Assembly: GCA_049718765.1 (NCBI GenBank)
Contig: JBNARI010000024.1
Location: forward strand, 1-25,807
Direction: 5' to 3'
From: JBNARI01 sp049718765
GTDB lineage: Bacteria; Bacillota; Sulfobacillia; DUMF01
DNA: 25,807 nucleotides
In this document: positions 1 to 7,176 of the stretch, in pieces
How the letters are laid out: every line of letters starts with the position of its first letter
Position numbering within the stretch: the stretch's first letter is position 1
Position numbers and translations under genes: made by a program
Notes under the pieces: generated by a model
Seen by the model: the letters and a program-made list of their open reading frames with translations, nothing else
The model's database searches: none
What the model was told of the DNA's origin: nothing

Positions 1-347
1 CCAGACCACGGCGGTTCTGACCTAGACCCGAACCCACATCAGAACCCTTGGCCACTGTGCGTATGCGCGTAGCCTCCCCAGTTGGCGCTCCAGGTTTCCG
101 GCATCAGCTGGCTTCTTTGGAGATACCCGGGCGTAAAGAATAACCGTATCCGGCTCTGCCTTTATCCCCCTGGCCCCAGAATGCAGTTCATTTCCTCCAC
201 CAAGTACCTCCGCTGGCCGCTGAGCAGACGTACACGCCTGGTCAAACCCTGTTTTCCCCATGCCCGAAGGCGGTTTGCCTCAACGCCTAATCTTTTTGCT
301 CTTTCTCTAATCGATAAGAACTCCATGCTACGGTCAGGTACAGTCAA
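1..347 (-). pseudogene. IS607-family serine resolvase (tnpA) remnant, frameshifted, partial at left edge
   Basis: The minus strand carries the N-terminal layout of an IS607-type transposon resolvase spread over three frames. First comes a MerR-like helix-turn-helix (positions about 326-180, FLSIRERAKRLGV, then a degenerate GQRRY wing). A second frame (about 200-60) gives the serine-recombinase start ILYARVSPKK, in which the Ser of YARVS is the expected nucleophile, followed by NLERQLGRLRAYA. A third frame (about 59-3) gives SDVGSGLGQNRRGL, matching the family's GSGLN..RRGL segment. The frame changes fall near the G/C runs at 166-177 and near 55-62. Two frameshifts within 350 bp mean it cannot make an intact protein; sequencing error in homopolymers is the alternative. 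The initiator is ATG 347 or ATG 326, with no clear ribosome binding site. Any tnpB partner would lie to the left, outside the window. Confidence 0.75.
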
Positions 348-476
348 CTATGGTTCAGTCCCTTGAAGCTGCTGCAAACCTCCTGATCAGTCCATGAAAT
401 TATAGCATACGGAACCCCCGCCTCCAAAGCGGCGTCTACTCATAGTAGAATACAATAGGTGGAGGTAGGCCCATCG

Positions 477-2705
477 TTGACTGCTAGAAGACGAAACCAG
501 AGGAAGGCCCCACGGCGAGTGTCCTTGGGCAGGTTGCTCTTGGTGCTCGTCGCGCTAGGGTTCGTAGTAGCCAGCGGCGTGCTGGTAGGTTTCGTCTACT
601 CCGCGCTCAAGCAGCTTGACTCCCCGGCGTTTGCGGAATTGAGACCGTCTGTGAGGTTGTCATCCAAGGTTTACGACGCTCATGGGAACCTTTTCGCTGA
701 GCTGTATGCCGAGGAAAACCGCACCCTGGTGCCCCTCAAGAAAGTGCCAGTACATGTACGCAACGCGTTCGTGGCAATTGAGGACGCTTCCTTCTACGAG
801 CACCACGGCGTGAACGTTAAAGCTATACTTCGCGCCCTCTATGTCAACCTTACTGGTAAGGGATTCCAGGGCGGAAGCACCATAACGCAGCAACTAGCGC
901 GCAACGCCTTCCTCACCCAGGAAGTGACCTTGAAGCGCAAGATCCAAGAAGCGTTCCTTGCATTAGAAATTGAGCGCAGGTACACAAAGGACGAAATCCT
1001 GGAAATGTACCTCAATCAGATACCCTTCGGCAACGGTGCCTACGGAATTCAGGCCGCAGCGCTAACCTACTTCAACAAGGACGTGAGCGAGCTCACGCTA
1101 GCGGAGGGAGCCTTCCTGGCCGGCATAATCCAGGCCCCTTCGGCGTATGACCCTTACACCAGGTTTTCGGCAGCAAAGCAAAGGCAACTTGTAGTGCTTT
1201 CTCAAATGGCCAAGTACGGCTTCATCACCCAGGAAGAGGCCAAGCAAGCAGGAGCCCAGCCTTTAAACATCACCAAGCGGCCAACTCAAAAGGACAGAAC
1301 AGGGGCATACTTCTACGACTACGTGCTTTCTTACCTCCTTGAAAAGTACGGCGCCGACAAGACGTACAACGGCGGCCTCAGGGTGTACACCACCTATGAC
1401 CCTGAGATCCAGGCTAAGGTGGAAAGCGCTGTCAAGAACGTCCTGGACAAAGCATACCCAATTCGCGAGGGCGAAGCCTACCCTGAAGCTGCAGTGGTTG
1501 TGGTAGACCCCCATACTGGCCATATCAAGGGTATGCTAGGTGGTAGAACCCACAACAAGGTGCTTGCGCTAAACAGAGCCCTGCGTCCAAGGCAGCCTGG
1601 CTCTGCCATCAAGCCCATAGTGGTTTACGCACCAGCTATCGAGCTGGGATACAACCCCGGCAACGTGCTAGACGACACCCCTGTGACATTCCCAGAGTAC
1701 GATAATTGGGCCCCCACGAATTATTCCCATACATACATGGGGCTCGTCACCCTGCGGGAAGCGCTTGAGCGTTCCCTAAACGTGCCTACTGCAAAACTGC
1801 TGTACCAAATCGGTGTGAAGACTGGGGTAGACTATGCAATAAAGATGGGGCTCACAACCCTCGTCACCAAAACCAAAGATGGCAAGACCGACTACGTGCC
1901 ATCAGCGGCCCTTGGTGGAATCACCGAGGGAGTAACGCCCCTGGACATGGCAACTGCCTACGGCGTGCTGGCAAACCGCGGCATCAAGAATCAGCCTGTA
2001 GCAATACTCAAGGTGTTGGATGCAGACGGTAACGTGCTGGAGGAGCACACCCCCAAGCCAACCATTGTGCTCAGTGAGCAAACCGCCTGGACCATGACGG
2101 ACATGCTTAAGGGAGTGCTCACCAAACCCTACGCGACTGGCGTCGCTGCGAACTTCGGCCGGCCAGCCGCCGGCAAGACCGGCACCACCAGCGATTACCG
2201 GGACGCGTGGTTCTGCGGATACACGCCTGACCTGGTGTGCGTGGTGTGGATGGGCTACGACAAGGACTTGACCATGGAAAAGGACAGGGTAACAGGAGGA
2301 AGCTACCCTGCCCGCATATGGAAGGAAATCATGGCATCGATCACCACAGGACCTGTTAAGGATTTCCCGCAGCCCTCGGGGTTTGTTCAGGTGAAGATAT
2401 GCAAGAAGTCAGGTAAACTGCCCGGTCCTTTCTGCCCAGCTGAGGACATTGTGGAAGAAGTGTTCCTCAAGGGCAGGGAGCCAACCCAAACTTGTGACAC
2501 CCATGTGCAAGCGCTAGTGTGCGCTGACAACCCCAGCGAACTCGCGGGACCCCTTTGCCCGGTTAAGGTGCCCAGGGTGTTCATAAAGCGCGCGCCTTAC
2601 GATAAGTCCGCAGGAATACCTGCGGACGCGGGCATGGAACTGCCATCCATGGTGTGCACTCTTCACAACCCGGCAGCTACAGTACCTTCACCTCCACAAC
2701 AGTGA
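477..2705 (+). CDS. Class A penicillin-binding protein (PBP1A family: transglycosylase and transpeptidase)
   Basis: Bifunctional peptidoglycan synthase, membrane-anchored with both catalytic domains outside. A basic N-terminus is followed by one transmembrane helix (about residues 19-44). The GT51 domain has the EDASFYEHHG catalytic motif (about 102) and GGSTITQQLARN. The transpeptidase domain has SxxK as GSAIKP (Ser about 376), SxN as SLN (about 433) and KTGT (about 567), so both halves look active. The last 110 residues hold six cysteines, in two copies of a C...G.L.GP.CP motif. The open frame extends to GTG 459, but the strong GGAGGT (461-466) lies inside that extension and sits 10 nt before TTG 477, so I start there (742 aa). 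A TAGAAT box at 446-451 could be the -10, but I see no good -35. The 3' end overlaps convergent mutS2 by 29 bp. Confidence 0.95.
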   Translation: MTARRRNQRKAPRRVSLGRLLLVLVALGFVVASGVLVGFVYSALKQLDSPAFAELRPSVRLSSKVYDAHGNLFAELYAEENRTLVPLKKVPVHVRNAFVAIEDASFYEHHGVNVKAILRALYVNLTGKGFQGGSTITQQLARNAFLTQEVTLKRKIQEAFLALEIERRYTKDEILEMYLNQIPFGNGAYGIQAAALTYFNKDVSELTLAEGAFLAGIIQAPSAYDPYTRFSAAKQRQLVVLSQMAKYGFITQEEAKQAGAQPLNITKRPTQKDRTGAYFYDYVLSYLLEKYGADKTYNGGLRVYTTYDPEIQAKVESAVKNVLDKAYPIREGEAYPEAAVVVVDPHTGHIKGMLGGRTHNKVLALNRALRPRQPGSAIKPIVVYAPAIELGYNPGNVLDDTPVTFPEYDNWAPTNYSHTYMGLVTLREALERSLNVPTAKLLYQIGVKTGVDYAIKMGLTTLVTKTKDGKTDYVPSAALGGITEGVTPLDMATAYGVLANRGIKNQPVAILKVLDADGNVLEEHTPKPTIVLSEQTAWTMTDMLKGVLTKPYATGVAANFGRPAAGKTGTTSDYRDAWFCGYTPDLVCVVWMGYDKDLTMEKDRVTGGSYPARIWKEIMASITTGPVKDFPQPSGFVQVKICKKSGKLPGPFCPAEDIVEEVFLKGREPTQTCDTHVQALVCADNPSELAGPLCPVKVPRVFIKRAPYDKSAGIPADAGMELPSMVCTLHNPAATVPSPPQQ
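2606..2627. terminator. Perfect 9-bp hairpin in the 3' end of the PBP gene, possible mutS2 terminator
   Basis: GTCCGCAGG, loop AATA, CCTGCGGAC: a perfect 9-bp GC-rich stem with a 4-nt loop. It lies inside the last PBP codons and 50 bp beyond the mutS2 stop. Read on the minus strand it is followed by TTATCGT, a weak U tract, so it could end mutS2 transcripts. On the plus strand no U run follows. Termination is inference from structure only. Confidence 0.45.
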
Positions 2706-5067
2706 CGCCGTCTCCTCCCTCTTCCAGGGTGCCGCGCCGCCATGAGGCCACATGGGGGTGGGTGCTCAGGAACTCGGCAATGGCGGCGCGCAACGCGCCA
2801 GTGCCTTTGCCGTGAATCACCATCACGCGGCGCTGACCCGCAAGCACTGCGTCGTCTAAGTATTTGTCTACTGCGCCAACTGCTTCTGCTACAGTTTTTC
2901 CCCGCACGTCTATGCTGGGAGAAACTGTTTCGGCTTTTTGTCTGGCAACGGCCCATATTCCGGACCGATCGGGAAACGAGTTCCCCTCTCCTTTGGGCTC
3001 CACCTCGAATAGTTCTTGCGCCTTTGCCCTCATGCGGATTGGCCCAACCTGTACCTCGACAGTGCCGTCCGATTCAGGCTTTGACACTACAGTCCCAACC
3101 GCATTCGCCTTCGCCACGTAAACCTTCATCCCAGGTTCGGCTCGGCCAACGGGCTTGCCCAACGAGCCTTCTAGGGGAGCCGCTATCGGTACTTGGGAGC
3201 CAACTGCTTCTACACCTTTGAGCAAAGCTTCCCGGGCCTGCTTGAGCAGCTCGAGCTGGGACTCCTTGGCTTCCCTTGCCCTCCGTACAAGCCTCTCCAC
3301 TTCCTCAATCTGCTCCCTAGCAATCCTCAGCAGTTCCTCAGCCTCTTCCCTGGCCGTTGCAACCAGCTGGCTCCGCTTTTTCCTTATCTGCTCCCACTCG
3401 CTCCTGGCCTGCTCCTCATAGTGCCTTGCCGACTCCCTGAGCTTGCGTGCTTCGTCCGCATCCCTTGCGGCCTGGGCCCTCCAGCGTTCCAGCTCAGCAA
3501 TGACAGAGTCGAATTCCCTGAAGCCCGAGCTCAGGTAACTGGCCGCTTTTTCTATTATTTGGGGCTTCAGGCCAAGGCGGGCCGCAACTTCAAGGGCGTT
3601 GCTCCTCCCGGGAATTCCCATCACCAACCTGTACGTGGGCCTAAGGGTCTCAACATCGAACTCCATGGAAGCGTTCTCCACTTGGTCATGCCTGTACGCG
3701 TACAGCTTGAGTTCGGAATAATGGGTAGTAACAACCACCCGGGCGCCAGTGGAAATCAGGTAGTCAAGGATGGCCATACCCAGTGCCGCGCCTTCTGCAG
3801 GGTCAGTCCCAGCTCCCAGTTCGTCCAGGAGCACCAGCTTGGCAGAGGGGTTCCCATGCTCCAGGCTGCGTACCACTTCTATGATGTTGCCCATGTGGGA
3901 CGAAAAGGTGCTCAGATTCTGCTCGATGCTTTGTTCGTCGCCGATGTCACACAGTACGTCTTCGAACACCCCAAGCTCGCTGCCACCACCAACAGGTATG
4001 AATAGCCCTGACTGGGCCATAAGGGTCAACAAGCCCACAGTCTTCAAGGTGACCGTCTTGCCTCCAGTGTTTGGCCCAGTGATGATCAGAACTCTAAAGT
4101 CTCGCCCTACCTCGAAGTCAATGGGCACTGCTTGGGACCCCAGCAATGGGTGTCTCGCCTGTCTCAAGCAGATGACCCCTTCTGGCACTATTTGAGGCTT
4201 CATGGCCTTCATTCTTAAAGCAAGTCTTGCTTTGGCAAACCCCAGGTCCAACTCGGCAACGGCTTCTATGGCAGCAAGCAACTCTTCCCCCCGAGCCCCT
4301 ACCCGGCGGCTTAGCTCCGCCAAGATCATCTCTATTTCTTCCCTTTCCATGGCCTCAAGGCGCCTGATCTCGTTGGTCAGTTCCGTTACCTCGAAGGGTT
4401 CAATGAATACAGTGGCACCGCTCCCAGACTGGTCATGGATCAGGCCAGGCACCATGTGCCGGTACTCTTGCCTGACGGGGAGCACGTACCTGCCAGCCCT
4501 TATCGTTACAATTGGTTCCTGCAGGTATTTGGCCAGTTCCGACCGCACCATGACCTCGAGTTTGTCCCGCAACCTTGAAGTGAGAGTACGCTTCGAGCTC
4601 CTCAAACGAGCGAGGGTTTGGCTTGCAGAATCAAGCACCTCTCCTTCAGCGTTGACTGAGTTGCACAGCTGTTCCCGCAGGTCTTCCAAATCCACAATAA
4701 TTGCGGAAGCCACCCGACCCATCCGCGCAAACCCCTGACCAAGCCTAAGACAGTAGGACCTGCAAGCCAGAGCCACTTGTATCAGTTCGGACAGTTCCCA
4801 GAGCACCCTTGGTGACAGCGAACCGCCCGCCACTGCTCTGTGAACCTGTGGAGTCAAATCTGCAAGGGCTTCCACTGGAGTACGGGGCTCCTTTTCCATC
4901 GCTAGAACGTACTCCTGAGTTTCCTCAAGTAGCTCCTTCACCATTTCGGAGCGTGAGGCTGGCAAAAGCTCCTTGGCCCGTGATTTGCCCCAAGGTGTTA
5001 GGCACAGCTCTTCCAGCATTTCGAGCACCTTGTAGTAATCCAGTACCTGCAGCGAATGCAAGTTCAC
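2677..5067 (-). CDS. mutS2: MutS2 (MutSB) ATPase/endonuclease
   Basis: MutS2 proteins act on branched DNA and, in some Firmicutes, on collided ribosomes; they do not belong to MutL-dependent mismatch repair. The protein is 796 aa, close to the family's usual 780-790. It lacks the mismatch-recognition domain of MutS1. Visible in order are the helical core/clamp (1-300), Walker A GPNTGGKT (331-338), Walker B LVLLDELGAGTDP (411-423), the signature stretch NLSTFSSHMGN, a long charged coiled-coil region (about 510-640) and a C-terminal Smr nuclease domain (718-796) with SIDVRG and HGKGTG. The GTG start overlaps the upstream ogt stop by 4 bp (GTGA), indicating translational coupling. It is last in the polX-to-mutS2 operon. 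polX and mutS2 are also neighbours in Bacillus, which supports a shared repair role. Confidence 0.97.
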   Translation of the reverse strand: MNLHSLQVLDYYKVLEMLEELCLTPWGKSRAKELLPASRSEMVKELLEETQEYVLAMEKEPRTPVEALADLTPQVHRAVAGGSLSPRVLWELSELIQVALACRSYCLRLGQGFARMGRVASAIIVDLEDLREQLCNSVNAEGEVLDSASQTLARLRSSKRTLTSRLRDKLEVMVRSELAKYLQEPIVTIRAGRYVLPVRQEYRHMVPGLIHDQSGSGATVFIEPFEVTELTNEIRRLEAMEREEIEMILAELSRRVGARGEELLAAIEAVAELDLGFAKARLALRMKAMKPQIVPEGVICLRQARHPLLGSQAVPIDFEVGRDFRVLIITGPNTGGKTVTLKTVGLLTLMAQSGLFIPVGGGSELGVFEDVLCDIGDEQSIEQNLSTFSSHMGNIIEVVRSLEHGNPSAKLVLLDELGAGTDPAEGAALGMAILDYLISTGARVVVTTHYSELKLYAYRHDQVENASMEFDVETLRPTYRLVMGIPGRSNALEVAARLGLKPQIIEKAASYLSSGFREFDSVIAELERWRAQAARDADEARKLRESARHYEEQARSEWEQIRKKRSQLVATAREEAEELLRIAREQIEEVERLVRRAREAKESQLELLKQAREALLKGVEAVGSQVPIAAPLEGSLGKPVGRAEPGMKVYVAKANAVGTVVSKPESDGTVEVQVGPIRMRAKAQELFEVEPKGEGNSFPDRSGIWAVARQKAETVSPSIDVRGKTVAEAVGAVDKYLDDAVLAGQRRVMVIHGKGTGALRAAIAEFLSTHPHVASWRRGTLEEGGDGVTVVEVKVL

Positions 5068-5579
5068 AATACCAACACACCCTCAATCTGCAACAATTTG
5101 CGCTTCATGGGAGTACCCCCAGCAAAGCCCCCGATGCTTCCATTCCCTCGAATCACCCTGTGACAAGGCACCACCAGCGGTACAGGGTTAGTGGCGCATG
5201 CCTGACCAACCGCCCTGGCGGCCCCTGGATATCCAGCAAGGCTCGCTAGCTCGGAATAGCTCACAGTGCTGCCGTATGGCACTTTCCTCAATGCCTGATA
5301 CACATTCCTCTGGAATTGGGTTGCTCTTGAATTGTCTACTTTCACCCAGCTCAAATCAACACGGCGTCCTTCAAGGTAGCCAACCAGCTCGCCCTCGAGC
5401 TGCTCCACCCACTTTGGCAGGCTCTGGCACTTCGCCCAGCCCTCGGCAAGAACACGGACTTCCGCCTCCTGGAAGTTTGGTACTGGAAGCAACACGCGTC
5501 GAAGCCCGTTGTGGCTCCACGCCAGTGTAATCCAACCAAGCCCTGTGCTAAAGCAGCTGAATTCACATTCCGCAACCAT
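5064..5579 (-). CDS. ogt: Methylated-DNA--protein-cysteine methyltransferase
   Basis: Suicide DNA repair protein that transfers alkyl groups from O6-alkylguanine to its own cysteine. The active-site motif VPCHRVIRGNG is intact, followed by GGFAGG and KRKLLQIEG, all typical of the Ogt/MGMT C-terminal domain. The DNA-binding helix region includes FQRNVYQALRKVPYGSTVSY and the conserved ARAVGQACATNP. An N-terminal ribonuclease-like domain occupies about residues 1-85. The open frame extends to 5621, but GGGAGGAGGAG (5585-5595) sits ideally before ATG 5577-5579, giving 171 aa. The gap to the upstream metalloenzyme gene is 20 bp, and its stop overlaps the mutS2 GTG. No Ada-type regulatory domain is present, so an adaptive response is not indicated. 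Confidence 0.95.
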   Translation of the reverse strand: MVAECEFSCFSTGLGWITLAWSHNGLRRVLLPVPNFQEAEVRVLAEGWAKCQSLPKWVEQLEGELVGYLEGRRVDLSWVKVDNSRATQFQRNVYQALRKVPYGSTVSYSELASLAGYPGAARAVGQACATNPVPLVVPCHRVIRGNGSIGGFAGGTPMKRKLLQIEGVLVL

Positions 5580-5599
5580 CAAGGTCTCCTCCTCCCGGG

Positions 5600-6526
5600 T
5601 TAGTCTCCCACCCCTTCGCACACCACCTTGAGCATCGCGGCGTTCACGTCGGTAATGTCACGCACGTCACACGTCAACAAGAGCCTTCGCTCTGCATCCA
5701 ACCCATATACCACCAACGGCACAGGATTCCGGGTATGGGTCGGCACCGAAAGGTCCTCAATGTTGCCATGGTCGCTGGCCAGGAAAAGGCATTGGCTCTT
5801 GGTGTCAATGCTCTCCAATATTGCTTCGATGAACTGATCTGCCCTCTCGAGTACTTCTACAGCGAAACCCAGGTCCTGAGAATGACCTGCCCGGTCCGTG
5901 AGGAAGAACTCGAACATGGCAAAGTCATAATCCTTGCTCAGCTTGGCCACTATTCGTCCTGCATCACGAGGGTTCAACCGTGGTACGTCAACACCCATCT
6001 CCCTGAGGATATCCCCAGTTATGTCGTGGTACACCGCTTGTCCCAGGGCAATCAGATCTGCCGGTCTCACTGGAAGGCCAGCTCCTAGCACTGCAGCGGT
6101 TGTGGCAGAAGCTCTATACGTGCCGTCCTTTATTTTCTGGAGAGAATTAGGCCTGAAGGCGTTGATGAACGTGGCAGTGCGGCCACACTCCAACGCTCTC
6201 CTGAAAATGCTCCTGCTTGCCAAGAGCTTTCTGAGCATTCCAGTGGGGAAGGCGTTTACGTGTCTGCCTACAATCTGGGGCGCATTATAGCCCGTGAGTA
6301 GCGCCGTTTGGCCTGTAGCGCTCTGGGGAATACCAGCCACGCCCAAGCACGCGTCCACCGAAATTGCCAGCGACTCCTGGCCTTCAGCGCAACTCTTACC
6401 TGCGTGGAGGGGCTCCCCACCACACAGGAAGCTGAACGCTGGCATTCTGGCCAAGAAGATGGGATTCGCTGCAGGATCCTTCTTGCCAACACCAAACCCG
6501 TCGAGGAAAACCAGAAGCAGCTTCAT
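5600..6526 (-). CDS. Alkaline-phosphatase-superfamily metalloenzyme (short, phosphoglycerate-mutase-like)
   Basis: The metal-site motifs of the alkaline phosphatase/iPGM superfamily are present: LDGFGVG near the N-terminus (metal-binding Asp 9), SATGQTALLTG at the nucleophile position (Ser or Thr in place of the SEVGH of true iPGM), SDHGNIED, and HTRNPVP near the C-terminus. The last two are almost identical to the cofactor-independent phosphoglycerate mutase motifs. At 308 aa the protein is far shorter than iPGM (about 510 aa) and lacks the inserted transferase domain, so it is probably a phosphatase or phosphomutase of unknown substrate rather than the glycolytic mutase. ATG 6524-6526 is the only start giving the canonical MKLLLVFLDG opening; the ribosome binding site is weak. 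It begins 12 bp after the yetF-like stop, in the same operon. Confidence 0.85.
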   Translation of the reverse strand: MKLLLVFLDGFGVGKKDPAANPIFLARMPAFSFLCGGEPLHAGKSCAEGQESLAISVDACLGVAGIPQSATGQTALLTGYNAPQIVGRHVNAFPTGMLRKLLASRSIFRRALECGRTATFINAFRPNSLQKIKDGTYRASATTAAVLGAGLPVRPADLIALGQAVYHDITGDILREMGVDVPRLNPRDAGRIVAKLSKDYDFAMFEFFLTDRAGHSQDLGFAVEVLERADQFIEAILESIDTKSQCLFLASDHGNIEDLSVPTHTRNPVPLVVYGLDAERRLLLTCDVRDITDVNAAMLKVVCEGVGD

Positions 6527-6538
6527 AAAGAGTTTAAT

Positions 6539-7147
6539 TCAACTTGGTCTCTTGCTCTTCCTGCAAGCTTCCCCAAGCAACTGGTTGAAAGTTTGCTGAG
6601 AGCGGCGGTAATTCTCCAACCAGATCAGCTCCAGGTACTTTAGGGCACCGCTTTGCAGCTGCTGGGGAGTTAGGGGCTGAGCTTGCTTTTTTTTGATCAC
6701 GCTAATCATGCCGTCTGGTTCTATGGTGGCCAGCTCAACGTCGGCCAGGTGCTCAACTTCTTTTTGCCTCAACACGATGTTCAGGTCAGACATGGTTATC
6801 CTCTCTTTTCTGAGGTTTTCCTCCAGCACCTGCCCGTCCTGAACCAGCACCGTGGATGTGCCCTGGGTCAGCTTCTCGAACCACCTGCTCCTAACGTTCA
6901 ACCAGGCCACCGCGTACTGGAGCAACCCAAGCATGGCAATGGGCACTATGCCCGACATCACTCCCAGTTCCTTGTTCTCGATCGGAATCGCAGCCACGGA
7001 GCCAGCAATGATTATTACTGCCAGATCGAAAGGAGCCAGCTGCGCCACAGTGCGCTTACCCACAATCCTCACCATGACCACCACAGTGAGGTACAGCACC
7101 ACTGTCCGGAACAGAAGCATCCACAATTCGCCTAAGAGACGCTGCAC
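6539..7147 (-). CDS. YetF/YrbG-type DUF421 membrane protein
   Basis: Three transmembrane helices in the first 80 residues (LWMLLFRTVVLYLTVVVMV, LAVIIIAGSVAAIPI, a third around residues 65-82) precede a soluble C-terminal domain. Family signatures are RIVGKRT after helix 1 and, in the soluble half, STVLVQDGQVLEENL followed by RITMSDLNIVLRQ. At 202 aa it is slightly shorter than typical homologues. The biochemical role is not established; relatives in Bacillus are sporulation- or germination-linked membrane proteins. The start is GTG 7145-7147, chosen because GGAGGG lies 7 nt upstream. It sits between polX (29-bp gap) and the metalloenzyme gene (12-bp gap), so it is co-transcribed, though no functional link to repair is visible. 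Confidence 0.9.
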   Translation of the reverse strand: MQRLLGELWMLLFRTVVLYLTVVVMVRIVGKRTVAQLAPFDLAVIIIAGSVAAIPIENKELGVMSGIVPIAMLGLLQYAVAWLNVRSRWFEKLTQGTSTVLVQDGQVLEENLRKERITMSDLNIVLRQKEVEHLADVELATIEPDGMISVIKKKQAQPLTPQQLQSGALKYLELIWLENYRRSQQTFNQLLGEACRKSKRPS

Positions 7148-7176
7148 TGCAACGCCCTCCGTAGAAACGATTCACC

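Noticed and set aside
459..476. GTG 459 as the PBP start
   Set aside because: No ribosome binding site upstream; the strong GGAGGT lies inside the extension and fits TTG 477.
3193..4005. Long plus-strand ORF of 270 codons opposite mutS2
   Set aside because: Shadow of mutS2; no domain, biased low-complexity composition, no ribosome binding site.
5600..6526. Calling this gene glycolytic iPGM (gpmI) or phosphopentomutase
   Set aside because: It has iPGM-like metal motifs but is about 200 residues too short, lacks the transferase insert, and has SATGQT instead of SEVGH.
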